A stretch of DNA of 64,000 nt from Flavobacterium tegetincola DSM 22377 (GTDB lineage: Bacteria > Bacteroidota > Bacteroidia > Flavobacteriales > Flavobacteriaceae). The notes beneath the pieces were generated by a model, which ran no database searches, had not been told where the DNA came from, and was given only the letters and a program-made list of their open reading frames with translations. Where the stretch lies: positions 124,001-188,000 of the forward strand of contig NZ_KE384386.1 of assembly GCF_000425485.1 (NCBI RefSeq), in the 5' to 3' direction. The position numbers were made by a program, and so were the translations under genes. Shown here piece after piece: positions 15,733 through 23,867 of the stretch. Numbering within the stretch: the first letter of the stretch is position 1; each line of letters opens with the position of its first letter.

Positions 15733-16980
15733 CTAATTCGTACCCAATGTCGTTTGGTAACTAATTTTGGCTAATTCAAGTTGTGTTTCGTGTATTTTTT
15801 GGTTCGTTTTTGAGTCATAAAGTTGGTTTAATTCTGTCAAATATTCTGACGAAGTTATCACGCCATTTCGCAATTGCGAATCAAAAGCATTCATTACTTT
15901 CTCCCTGATTTCAATAATTTTAGCATCCGTTTTTATGATGGCTTCCATTTTAGCAATTTCAGATTGTAAGTCATTTAACTGCATCTGATTATTGGTTTCA
16001 AAAGTATCTTTTTCGGTTGTAATAATTTCCTTGGCAATGTCTAAAGCTTGATTATCGGTTCTTGATTTATTCCAATCAAAAATATTCCAATTTAGCTTTA
16101 AACCCACAATATAAAATCCCTGAAAGGAATTGTCAAGCATATTCAAACCTGGATTTCCATAACCTGCTTGTCCAAATGCGCTAAGTTTCGGTAAATTTGA
16201 TTTTGAAATCACTTCCTTTGAAGCGTCGATTTGCGCTTGTTGCAATTCAAAAAACTGTAATTCTGGTCGAAAACCTGCACCTTGTACATCAGTACTTGGA
16301 TTTTCTAAAATGGTATTTTCGGCAAATTCAATTGTTGTTAAACTAGCTAGATTTTGAAGTTCTTTAGCTCTTTGAAAACTATTTTCCGTCAAAGCTTGAT
16401 CTAACTTTAGTAATTCCGCTTCTAAAACTTGTTCTGATGCCGGCAAGTTAGCTCCGTTTTTAACACCAGAATGCACTTCTTTTAATCTTGAATTGATTGT
16501 ATTTTGTTTTGCAACCAACAATTTACTTTGCTCTTCAAAAAGCAAAATCATCATGTATGCATAATTAATTCTAGATTTTAATTGATATAGATTTATGGCA
16601 ACTTGCTGCTGTACTGTTTGCATTTGCGCTTCTTTTAATTTGGAATTTGCAGCGATCATTCCACCATTATAAATCAACTGATTTACATCTAAAGTTGCTC
16701 TATATTGATCTTTATTTATCGGCTGAATTCCAGGCAAAGATGTTGGTAAACCAATAACATCCGATTGATAGGTTGCCAATGCATTCAAATCTACCTTGGG
16801 CAATTTTGCTTTATGCAACGCACCAATTTCTAATGTTGATTTTTGTTGAATCAAATCAGTTTGTTTCGCTAATGGATAATTTTTTTCGGCCCAATCATAA
16901 CACTCTTTCAAGCTTATTTTTTGCTGTGAGAATCCTAAAAAGGGTATAAAAATTAAATAATATAAAATTAATTTTTTCAT
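15733..16980 (-). CDS. TolC-family outer membrane efflux protein
   Basis: 415 residues with a cleavable signal peptide (residues 1-19, ending at FSQQ). Two repeats of long amphipathic coiled-coil helices separated by beta segments are visible, as in outer membrane efflux proteins: SLKECYDWAEKNYPLAKQ begins the first and QLFYDSK-type C-terminal helices end with TTLGTN. The length is typical. Its ATG overlaps the stop of the tetR gene as ATGA, so translation of the channel is coupled to that of the regulator. It forms the outer membrane duct of the efflux system. Confidence 0.92.
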   Translation of the reverse strand: MKKLILYYLIFIPFLGFSQQKISLKECYDWAEKNYPLAKQTDLIQQKSTLEIGALHKAKLPKVDLNALATYQSDVIGLPTSLPGIQPINKDQYRATLDVNQLIYNGGMIAANSKLKEAQMQTVQQQVAINLYQLKSRINYAYMMILLFEEQSKLLVAKQNTINSRLKEVHSGVKNGANLPASEQVLEAELLKLDQALTENSFQRAKELQNLASLTTIEFAENTILENPSTDVQGAGFRPELQFFELQQAQIDASKEVISKSNLPKLSAFGQAGYGNPGLNMLDNSFQGFYIVGLKLNWNIFDWNKSRTDNQALDIAKEIITTEKDTFETNNQMQLNDLQSEIAKMEAIIKTDAKIIEIREKVMNAFDSQLRNGVITSSEYLTELNQLYDSKTNQKIHETQLELAKISYQTTLGTN

Positions 16981-17585
16981 TTTTTTATTGCATTTATAAT
17001 AAAGGATGTGATATGCTTTTTACGTTCTGCAAGAAGTTGGTTGTAGTCGACTTCATTTAAATTTGAAATTTTCTGAAGTAATGGAGCGCCCACAAATGGA
17101 AATATGGACAAGGAAAACATATCCACTACTATTTGTTTTGGATCTACAGATCGTAAAATTCCATTTTTAATTCCTTCTTCAATTTGGATCAAAAATTTAG
17201 TGGGTTTTGGAAATTCAGCCTGACTGAAAAAATCAGCGGCAAAATCAGGGTTGTTATTTAGCTCTTGAATAATGAACGTGGGTAAGAAACGATTTTCCAA
17301 TACAAATGAAATGTACTTGTCGGTAAAATTTTCAATTTTATCAAAAAGAGCATCATCAGAATTCAAGACGATGTGAATTTGCGGTGCCAATTGCATAAAT
17401 GCTTTCTTAAAAACAGCCTCAAAAAGTAACTGTTTGCTCCTAAAATAATAATGCAACATCGCTTTATTTATACCCGCTTCATCTGCAATTTCTTGCATTC
17501 TGGCACCCGCCATTCCTTTCTTGTGGAAAATAGCAATGGCACTTTTAAATATAAGCTCTTCTGTATTGGATTCTAATTTCTTCAT
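16977..17585 (-). CDS. TetR/AcrR family transcriptional regulator of the efflux operon
   Basis: 202 residues from the ATG at 17585; the extension upstream (to 17618) would run through the predicted operator and is rejected. The N-terminal helix-turn-helix is MQEIADEAGINKAMLHYYFRS-like at residues 30-50, followed by the KQLLFEAVF helix typical of TetR. The C-terminal ligand domain is not assignable to a known inducer. It is the first gene of the eight-gene minus-strand unit and overlaps the tolC start by 4 bp. A palindrome on its predicted transcription start suggests autorepression and control of the whole pump. Confidence 0.93.
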   Translation of the reverse strand: MKKLESNTEELIFKSAIAIFHKKGMAGARMQEIADEAGINKAMLHYYFRSKQLLFEAVFKKAFMQLAPQIHIVLNSDDALFDKIENFTDKYISFVLENRFLPTFIIQELNNNPDFAADFFSQAEFPKPTKFLIQIEEGIKNGILRSVDPKQIVVDMFSLSIFPFVGAPLLQKISNLNEVDYNQLLAERKKHITSFIINAIKK

Positions 17586-17599
17586 TTTGACTAAACAGT

Positions 17600-17623
17600 T
17601 TAACCACTTGGTTAACAAATTTA
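17600..17623 (-). promoter_or_regulatory. efflux operon promoter with overlapping palindromic TetR operator
   Basis: On the minus strand the -7 element TAAATTTG (17616-17623) is followed immediately by the 16-bp inverted repeat TTAACCA-AG-TGGTTAA (17600-17615). The palindrome covers the expected transcription start, 15 bp before the tetR ATG. This position fits steric repression by the TetR protein. Confidence 0.65.
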
Positions 17624-17805
17624 CAATAATTTTTGCACAATAAAATTAATTTCTACAAAATAAATTAATTCTTTTTAACAACCTGATTAAAACTAGCTAA
17701 TTAATTGTTTTTCAATTTTTTATGTAAAAATTAAAAAAGTCAATTCATTTTTAAAAGATTAGATTCTGTGTAACTTTGGTTACTTTACAACTTAAATTTA
17801 ATTTG

Positions 17806-17813
17806 TAATTTTG
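17806..17813 (+). promoter_or_regulatory. Bacteroidota -7 element before the haem lipoprotein gene
   Basis: TAATTTTG matches TAnnTTTG, with about 18 bp to the ATG at 17832. A second match, TAACTTTG, lies at 17771-17778 and could be an alternative start. Confidence 0.5.
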
Positions 17814-17831
17814 AATAATATAAAAAATACT

Positions 17832-18809
17832 ATGAAATATTTTCTATCCCTTTCGGCGTTACTCTTCCTTTTTGGATGTCAAAAAAAGAACACCACCTTC
17901 ACCGAAATTTCCACGCACGCTGATGAAAAAACTGCTGCTGTTGTAGAAGGAAAAAAACTAATGGAAACCCATTGTTATTTGTGCCATAGTCCAGATGCTG
18001 CAGAAAACCAGGGCCGAATCGCGCCTCCCATGGTTGCCATAAAAGCACACTATATAGATAAGAAAGGCTACAGTAAGGACGAATTTATTGAAAAAATGAC
18101 TTCGTTTGTACAAAATCCAACCAAAGATAAGGCAATTTTGAAGGGTGCTGTCAAAAAGCACGGTTTGATGCCAAAACAAGATTTTCCAATAGGTAGCGTA
18201 GAGAAAATAGCGGCATATCTTTACGAATACAAAATTGAAGAACCCCAATGGTTTCAATCGCATTGGCAATCGCATGGAAACCAAAACTGGTCGCAATCAG
18301 GTATTGTATTTACAGAATCAAGCACAGCTCCAAATTTTGCCGACATAGGTTTAGAATATGCTTTAGAAACCAAAAAAGTGCTGGGGAAAAACTTAATGAC
18401 AGCTATTCAGCAAAAAGGGACAATTGCTGCTTTGGATTTTTGTAATGTACAAGCAATACCACTAACTGACAGTATGTCTACACATTACAATGCAGTCATT
18501 AAACGTGTTTCAGACCGGAATAGAAACCCAAACAACAAAACAAACGCAGAGGAGTTATATTACATCAATCATTTTAAAAAATTGACTGCCAATAAAGAAG
18601 AAATTAAGCCAGTGGCATTAGAAAAAGGATCTAAAATTCAATTTTACTATCCAATAGAAACCAATTCAATGTGTTTACAATGTCATGGAACCCAGATCAG
18701 ACCCGATGTTTCGAAACGGATACTAAAACTATATCCAAACGATTTGGCTGTTGACTACAATGAAAATGAAGTTAGAGGAATTTGGAGTATTACATTTGAT
18801 AAAAATTAA
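17832..18809 (+). CDS. cytochrome c / DUF3365 fusion lipoprotein
   Basis: 325 residues from the ATG at 17832; an upstream TTG at 17811 is part of the promoter element. The signal ends in LFGC (Cys16), so it is a lipoprotein. A cytochrome c domain with CYLCH (residues 48-52) covers about residues 35-135, with GLMPKQDF providing a likely axial Met. A second domain (about 170-325) resembles DUF3365/Tll0287-like haem proteins and carries CLQCH near residue 281. Two covalent haems are therefore expected in the cell envelope. The fusion suggests a redox-sensing or electron-transfer role. A small DUF6132-like gene follows after 1 bp. Confidence 0.85.
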   Translation: MKYFLSLSALLFLFGCQKKNTTFTEISTHADEKTAAVVEGKKLMETHCYLCHSPDAAENQGRIAPPMVAIKAHYIDKKGYSKDEFIEKMTSFVQNPTKDKAILKGAVKKHGLMPKQDFPIGSVEKIAAYLYEYKIEEPQWFQSHWQSHGNQNWSQSGIVFTESSTAPNFADIGLEYALETKKVLGKNLMTAIQQKGTIAALDFCNVQAIPLTDSMSTHYNAVIKRVSDRNRNPNNKTNAEELYYINHFKKLTANKEEIKPVALEKGSKIQFYYPIETNSMCLQCHGTQIRPDVSKRILKLYPNDLAVDYNENEVRGIWSITFDKN

Positions 18810-18810
18810 A

Positions 18811-19020
18811 ATGACAAGAAAAGGATTTATAATTACAGGAATAGGGATTGTTTTTGGATTAGTTTCAGGTTACTTCTATTACGACAAAATTGGTTGTTTA
18901 ACAGGAAATTGCGCCATTACATCCAAACCATTAAATAGCACACTGTATGGCGGTTTAATGGGTGGATTATTGTTTAATTTGTTTGCTACATCATCAATAA
19001 AGAAGCCAGAGAAAAAATAA
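18811..19020 (+). CDS. small DUF6132-like membrane protein
   Basis: 69 residues from the ATG at 18811, 1 bp after the haem lipoprotein stop; a longer frame upstream overlaps that gene. Two hydrophobic segments (about 6-24 and 43-60) flank a short loop with GCLTGNCAITSKPLNSTLYG. The Cys-x5-Cys pattern and the N-STLYG motif are those of a small family common in Bacteroidota (DUF6132). It often lies beside sulfur or redox genes, but its function is unknown. Co-transcription with the dihaem lipoprotein suggests a redox-related role in the inner membrane. Confidence 0.75.
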   Translation: MTRKGFIITGIGIVFGLVSGYFYYDKIGCLTGNCAITSKPLNSTLYGGLMGGLLFNLFATSSIKKPEKK

Positions 19021-19112
19021 ATAGAACTTCATCTCAACACTGAGAATAAACTCTTCTATTTTACAACCAGAAATAAAATAAGTATCTTGCACTACTTATT
19101 AATAAACGCCAA

Positions 19113-19943
19113 ATGCAATTTCGTTACCTTTCAAATCATACTATATATTTACTTTCCTTAGTACTTTGGATTTTAAATACTGGTTTATGTCACTCCCAAG
19201 TTAAAGTAGTTTCTTGGAATGTAGAGCATCTCGGGAAATCAAAAACCGCCACAGAAATCAAATTCATGGCAAAAATTATTAGAGATTTTGACGTTGCGGC
19301 AATTCAGGAAGTCGTTGCCGGCTACGGAGGTGCTCAAGCTGTAGCTCAATTAGCAGATGAATTAAATCGTACAGGTTCAAAATGGGATTACGTTATAAGC
19401 GATCCTACTTCAAGCAGCGCTTATAAAACAGAACGATATGCATTTCTATGGAAAACGGCAGTTGTAAAGAAAATTGGCAAACCATGGTTAGAGCAAAAAT
19501 ATACTTTGGAGATCGACCGCGAACCTTTCTACTGTACTTTTGATTATAAAGGACAACCATTTACGTTAGTTAACTTTCATGCTATTACCAAGAATCTTCA
19601 GCCGGAGACAGAGATAAAATACTTTAAATTTCTACCCGATTTATATCCCAAACTGAATCTGATATTTGTTGGCGATTTCAATTGTCCGCAATCGCATTCG
19701 GTTTTCAATCCTTTGAAGAAATTGGGCTACCAACCTTTGTTAATTGCTCAAAAAACAACCTTAAAAAAGCATATTAAAAACGGCGAATACTTGCATTCCG
19801 AGTTTGATAATATGTTTTATTCTCCGAAAGTAAATAAGACAAATGGGGGTATTATTCTGTTTTACACAAATTTTAAAACTTTACCTGAAGCTCGATCCGT
19901 TTCTGATCACCTCCCGATTTGGATGGAATTTTCGTTGAATTAA
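19113..19943 (+). CDS. secreted endonuclease/exonuclease/phosphatase (EEP) family protein
   Basis: 276 residues. A hydrophobic signal segment (about residues 10-27, ending near CHSQ) suggests export. The EEP fold motifs are present: VVSWNVEHLGK (metal/Asn site), AAIQEVVAG (catalytic Glu), VNFHAITK, FVGDFNCPQ (GDFN) and SDHLPIWMEF (SDH, catalytic His). Family members include DNases, sphingomyelinases and phosphoinositide phosphatases. The substrate here is uncertain, but the size and the KSKTATEIKFMAKIIRDFDVAAIQE pattern fit the DNase I-like nuclease group. It stands alone. Confidence 0.88.
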   Translation: MQFRYLSNHTIYLLSLVLWILNTGLCHSQVKVVSWNVEHLGKSKTATEIKFMAKIIRDFDVAAIQEVVAGYGGAQAVAQLADELNRTGSKWDYVISDPTSSSAYKTERYAFLWKTAVVKKIGKPWLEQKYTLEIDREPFYCTFDYKGQPFTLVNFHAITKNLQPETEIKYFKFLPDLYPKLNLIFVGDFNCPQSHSVFNPLKKLGYQPLLIAQKTTLKKHIKNGEYLHSEFDNMFYSPKVNKTNGGIILFYTNFKTLPEARSVSDHLPIWMEFSLN

Positions 19944-19945
19944 AG

Positions 19946-19994
19946 AGTCGATTTTATTTGGCGAAAGCCTTAGAAAAAAATTTAAAATTCGACT
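19946..19994. terminator. nested inverted repeat between convergent genes
   Basis: AGTCGATTTTA (19946-19956) pairs with TAAAA-T-TCGACT (19983-19994) and encloses a GGC-GAAA-GCC tetraloop hairpin. The minus-strand gene ends inside the right arm. It may act as a bidirectional terminator, though T runs are weak. Confidence 0.4.
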
Positions 19995-20418
19995 AGAATA
20001 CTTGATGTAAAAAACACGCATAGTCTTTATAATTCTTGTTTTTATCTTGAAAATCTATACTCATTTTTGAAAAGTCATTATTCAGAAGATACAATTCCAG
20101 CACATGTAAGTAGCTTTTTAAAAATGTACTTCGTAGATAACCAATAGGAAGATGCCAATCATTTCCAAAACAAGCCAGTGCGATTTTATTATAGATAGTT
20201 CTGCCTTTTGTCGCTAATTCTTTATGTAATTGGACGAAAGTTTTTCCTTTAATTTTGATTTTATGCGACACAAATTCTGCATCAATAACATCCTTTGAAG
20301 ATTGATAATTTATCATTACACTAGACTCGTTCTTGTACACCCGATCTAGAAGTTGCACTTTTAGTGTTCGTTCAAATTGTTCTTCTAGCGATAATTTGAT
20401 AAAAGTGCTTATCGTCAT
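19993..20418 (-). CDS. hypothetical protein (141 aa)
   Basis: 141 residues, soluble, no signal peptide or membrane segment. Basic N-terminal half (EFVSHKIKIKGKTFVQLHKELATKGRTIYNKIALACFGNDWHLPIGYLRSTFLKSYLH) and a helical C-terminus. I recognise no family or catalytic motif. It lies 19 bp downstream of a small membrane protein gene on the same strand and may be co-transcribed. Codon use looks like that of its neighbours, which argues that it is a real gene. Confidence 0.6.
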   Translation of the reverse strand: MTISTFIKLSLEEQFERTLKVQLLDRVYKNESSVMINYQSSKDVIDAEFVSHKIKIKGKTFVQLHKELATKGRTIYNKIALACFGNDWHLPIGYLRSTFLKSYLHVLELYLLNNDFSKMSIDFQDKNKNYKDYACFLHQVF

Positions 20419-20437
20419 AATGATACATTAAAATAAA

Positions 20438-20650
20438 TTACTTGCGAAATCTTGGCTCTGTTTTAAAGGAATATCGATAAGCCCGCTTCACAAATTGCGT
20501 AGAAGTGATAAAAAACAACGCAATAATAAATCTATATTGTTTTGCAAAACTTCCAATTGGAGCATAAAGAAGCGCATAAATCATAGCGATCAAAATGGCC
20601 AACCAGAAAATTAGAACACTATAAAAAACCCATTGACGTTTAAAATTCAT
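20438..20650 (-). CDS. small membrane protein (70 aa)
   Basis: 70 residues with two predicted membrane helices (about 9-29 and 38-55) separated by a short loop APIGSFAKQYR, and a basic C-terminal tail RAYRYSFKTEPRFRK. No family recognised. It is the first gene of a probable two-gene unit with the hypothetical protein at 19993. No clear -7 element is visible upstream. Confidence 0.55.
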   Translation of the reverse strand: MNFKRQWVFYSVLIFWLAILIAMIYALLYAPIGSFAKQYRFIIALFFITSTQFVKRAYRYSFKTEPRFRK

Positions 20651-21020
20651 TGTCGTACTTTTAGAATATAAAGATAGGAAAAATAAAAGTTTCTTTTATA
20701 AGATTCATTTTGGGTTAAAATTAAGTATATTGATTTTAATAATTATAAAGTAAAAGCAAAGCATATTGCCAACTGTATAGTGCATAACTCTGTAGTAAAG
20801 ATTTTATATTAAAAATAATACAATCTATATTGAAAGCGAAGTCCAGATTCAGTAACAAGGCGAATTATGAATTATCGGATTGAATTAAGTCAATTTAGCA
20901 AAGTTTGTGTTTTTAAAATTAAAGAAATCATCAGGATTTTTATTATCTTAATTTGCAAAATGCTTAGCATTAGTAAGGATTATTTTTTGCTCAACTGGAA
21001 TTGATTAGAAAGTACTAAAC
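20651..21020. other. non-coding segment, possible decayed repeat
   Basis: No plausible gene is present on either strand across roughly 370 bp. Part of it (about 20760-20890, containing GCCAACTGTATAGTGCATAA) has a composition less biased than the flanking AT-rich spacer and is interrupted by stops in all frames. It could be a decayed intergenic repeat or gene remnant. I see no intact terminal repeats or target duplications. Confidence 0.3.
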
Positions 21021-21050
21021 AAAAAAAAGGATTTGTAAAATTACAAATCC
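21021..21050 (-). terminator. Rho-independent terminator of the fasciclin gene
   Basis: GGATTTGTA-AAAT-TACAAATCC, a perfect 9-bp stem, followed on the minus strand by eight T. It lies about 35 bp after the fasciclin stop codon. Confidence 0.88.
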
Positions 21051-21084
21051 TCTTTCAATCAACCAAAAAAACAAACCTTATGTG

Positions 21085-21645
21085 TTATGCTTTTGGAGTA
21101 ACAACAGTATCAATTACGTGAATAACACCATTAGATTGGTTAACATCAGCAATAGTTACTTTTGCTTTTCCTCCATTTTCGTCCGTGATATATAAATCTT
21201 TACCCATCATCCAAGCCGTTAATGTACCACCTTGAACGGTTTTCAACATTGCTTTTCCATTTCCTTTTTTAATTGCTTTTGCAATATCTTTTGCATTCAT
21301 TTTTCCTGCAACAACGTGGTACGTTAAGATCCCTTGCAACATTGCTTTATTTTCGGGTTTAACCAAAGTTTCAACTGTTCCTTTAGGCAATTTGTCAAAA
21401 GCAGCGTTCGTTGGAGCAAAAACGGTGAAAGGACCTTTACTTGATAAAGTCTCTACTAAATCTGCAGCTTTAACTGCGGCAACTAGAGTTGTATGGTCTT
21501 TGGAATTTACTGCATTCTCAACAATGTTTTTAGTTGGATACATTTCGGCACCACCTACCATTACTGTTTTTTGAGCGTAAGAAGTTGTTCCGAATGCTAA
21601 TGCAATTGTGAAAATTGCTGTACTTAATAAATTTCTGTTTTTCAT
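21085..21645 (-). CDS. secreted fasciclin-domain protein
   Basis: 186 residues. A signal peptide (1-24, ending TSYAQ) is followed by one FAS1 domain. The two conserved FAS1 boxes are GPFTVFAPTNAAFDKLP near residue 75 and NGVIHVIDTVVTPK at the C-terminus. The central LQGILTYHVVAGKMNAKDI is also typical. Bacterial FAS1 proteins are adhesion-like or surface proteins with no known catalysis. It is a single-gene unit with its own terminator. Such secreted FAS1 proteins are common in flavobacteria and are often abundant. Confidence 0.92.
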   Translation of the reverse strand: MKNRNLLSTAIFTIALAFGTTSYAQKTVMVGGAEMYPTKNIVENAVNSKDHTTLVAAVKAADLVETLSSKGPFTVFAPTNAAFDKLPKGTVETLVKPENKAMLQGILTYHVVAGKMNAKDIAKAIKKGNGKAMLKTVQGGTLTAWMMGKDLYITDENGGKAKVTIADVNQSNGVIHVIDTVVTPKA

Positions 21646-21727
21646 GATAATTTTTATTATTAGATGTTTATACAGTCATTTACGGGAATGCATTTGATAT
21701 GGTTTTAAATAAATAAAAATAATGCAT

Positions 21728-21754
21728 AAAAAAAGCCCCACATTACTGTGAGGC
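21728..21754 (-). terminator. Rho-independent terminator of rpsA
   Basis: On the minus strand GCCTCAC pairs with GTGGGGC (one G-T pair) around a six-base loop and is followed by seven T. It lies about 30 bp after the rpsA stop. Confidence 0.85.
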
Positions 21755-21783
21755 CTTAATTTTATTGAAATAAAGTCTGGAAA

Positions 21784-23568
21784 TTAGTTTCCTCCTTTTT
21801 CCATTTTAGCTTTCAAAGCTGCAAGAATGTCGTTACTATCTCCTAAAGTAGAAGCAGCAGGTGCATTGTTGTTACTAGATGAATTGCTATTGTTATTGTC
21901 ATTGTTTGCTTTCACATTTTTCTCTTCTTCTTCACGGAAGATCGCTGTGTGAGATGCAACAACTCTTTTGAATTCTTTGTTGAATTCGATAACTTTGAAA
22001 TCAGCAGTATCGCCTTTTTTCAATTTTTTACCGTCTTCTTTTTCTAAATGACGAGTTGGAATAAACGCAACAACATCATCACCGAAATCTACAGTAGCTC
22101 CTTTGTCAACAATTTCAGAGATTTCACCGTTGTGGATAGTTCCTACAGCAAAAGCTTCTTCATGTTTGTCCCATGGATTAGCAGTAGTTTGTTTGTGACC
22201 TAAAGACAATTTACGTCCGTCAACATCTAATTCTAATACTACAACGTCAAGTTTTTCACCAACGTTTACAAATTCAGATGGGTGTTTAATTTTCTTAGTC
22301 CAAGATAAGTCAGAAATGTAGATTAATCCATCAATTCCTTCTTCAAGCTCTACGAAGATACCAAAGTTTGTAAAGTTTCTAACAATACCTGAATGTTTAG
22401 AACCTACAGGGTATTTAGAAGTAATATCAGTCCAAGGGTCTTGAGACAATTGTTTGATACCTAATGACATTTTACGGTCATCTCTATCTAAAGTTAAGAT
22501 CACTGCATCCACTTCATCACCAACTTTTACGAAATCTTGAGCAGAACGTAAATGAGTTGACCATGACATTTCAGAAACGTGGATCAAACCTTCAACACCT
22601 TCAGCAACTTCGATGAAAGCACCGTAATCAGCGATAACAACTACTTTACCTTTAACTTTATCACCAACAGCAAGGTTAGCATCTAAAGCATCCCAAGGGT
22701 GAGCGTTTAATTGTTTCAATCCTAATTGAATTCTTGTTTTCTCGTCATCAAAGTCAAGGATTACAACGTTCAATTTTTGATCTAATTCAAGAACTTCACT
22801 TGGGTGATTAATTCTAGACCAAGAAAGGTCAGTAATGTGAATCAATCCATCAACACCACCTAAGTCAATAAACACACCATAAGAAGTAATGTTTTTAACA
22901 ACACCTTCTAATACTTGTCCTTTTTCTAATTGACCGATGATTTCTTTTTTCTGTACTTCAATATCCGCTTCGATAAGCGCTTTGTGAGATACAACAACGT
23001 TTTTAAATTCGTGATTAATTTTCACAACTTTAAATTCCATTGTTTTGTTTACGTATACGTCGTAATCTCTAATTGGTTTAACATCAATTTGAGATCCTGG
23101 TAAAAACGCTTCAATTCCGAAAACGTCAACGATCATACCACCTTTAGTTCTGCATTTTACAAAACCATTAACGATTTCTCCTGTTTCGTTTGCAGAGATA
23201 ACTCTATCCCAAGCTTTGATAGTACGTGCTTTTCTGTGAGATAATACCAATTGACCTGTTTTATCCTCACGGATGTCAATTAATACTTCTACAGTATCAC
23301 CTACTTTTAAGTTTGGATTGTAACGGAATTCATTTAAAGAAATTACACCTTCAGATTTAGCGTTGATATCAACGATTGCATCTCTGTCAGTAATTCTTAC
23401 AACAATACCATCTACTACTTCTTCTTGATCAGTTGCAATAAAAGTTTTTGCTACTAATTCTTCAAATTCTTGCAAGTTTTTTTGGTCAACAGGATCAATT
23501 CCTTCTTCGAAATTGTGCCAATTAAACTCTGCTAAAAACTGCTCTTGTGATTTGTTAACGTCAGACAT
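21784..23568 (-). CDS. rpsA: 30S ribosomal protein S1
   Basis: 594 residues with six S1/OB-fold repeats, at about residues 45-115, 130-200, 215-285, 300-370, 385-455 and 470-540. The repeats GVFIDLGGVDGLIHITDLSW, GAFIEVAEGVEGLIHVSEM and GIFVELEEGIDGLIYISDLSW are unmistakable. It binds mRNA on the 30S subunit and is important for initiation in organisms where Shine-Dalgarno pairing is weak, as in Bacteroidota. After repeat six comes an Asn/Ser-rich linker of about 20 residues and then a conserved short tail LGDSNDILAALKAKMEKGGN. The gene has its own promoter at 23690 and a leader of about 115 nt, long for this genome, which could host autoregulation. Confidence 0.97.
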   Translation of the reverse strand: MSDVNKSQEQFLAEFNWHNFEEGIDPVDQKNLQEFEELVAKTFIATDQEEVVDGIVVRITDRDAIVDINAKSEGVISLNEFRYNPNLKVGDTVEVLIDIREDKTGQLVLSHRKARTIKAWDRVISANETGEIVNGFVKCRTKGGMIVDVFGIEAFLPGSQIDVKPIRDYDVYVNKTMEFKVVKINHEFKNVVVSHKALIEADIEVQKKEIIGQLEKGQVLEGVVKNITSYGVFIDLGGVDGLIHITDLSWSRINHPSEVLELDQKLNVVILDFDDEKTRIQLGLKQLNAHPWDALDANLAVGDKVKGKVVVIADYGAFIEVAEGVEGLIHVSEMSWSTHLRSAQDFVKVGDEVDAVILTLDRDDRKMSLGIKQLSQDPWTDITSKYPVGSKHSGIVRNFTNFGIFVELEEGIDGLIYISDLSWTKKIKHPSEFVNVGEKLDVVVLELDVDGRKLSLGHKQTTANPWDKHEEAFAVGTIHNGEISEIVDKGATVDFGDDVVAFIPTRHLEKEDGKKLKKGDTADFKVIEFNKEFKRVVASHTAIFREEEEKNVKANNDNNNSNSSSNNNAPAASTLGDSNDILAALKAKMEKGGN

Positions 23569-23689
23569 ATGTTCTGATAAAAATTTGTATTCTGCATTCC
23601 TTGCGTTTCTTAATGCGATAAGAAAAAAACAGAAGTTGTTTACTTAAATATTTGATACCTAATGGAAACGCTATTCGCTAAAAGGTGTG

Positions 23690-23720
23690 CAAAAGTAAAG
23701 CTTATATTTTGAATTACAAA
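23690..23720 (-). promoter_or_regulatory. rpsA promoter (TTTG-N19-type, TACTTTTG)
   Basis: On the minus strand TTTG (23717-23720) is followed at the correct distance by TACTTTTG (23690-23697). Both halves of the Bacteroidota consensus are present, making this one of the best promoters in the window. The predicted leader to the ATG at 23568 is about 115 nt. Confidence 0.75.
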
Positions 23721-23812
23721 ATAATGTTACACACAATTTAATTATTGTAAATTAAAATCAGGAAACTAAGCCACTTTAGATATTTTACAACAAATACAGG
23801 TGCAAAATAGTC

Positions 23813-23847
23813 TTTAAAAAAAAAGTCTGACAAAAATGTCAGACTTT
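23813..23847 (-). terminator. Rho-independent terminator of guaB
   Basis: An 11-bp perfect stem, AAAGTCTGACA with TGTCAGACTTT, and a four-base loop, followed by a T run on the minus strand, about 20 bp after the guaB stop. Confidence 0.92.
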
Positions 23848-23867
23848 ATATATACTTTACTTGAGGT

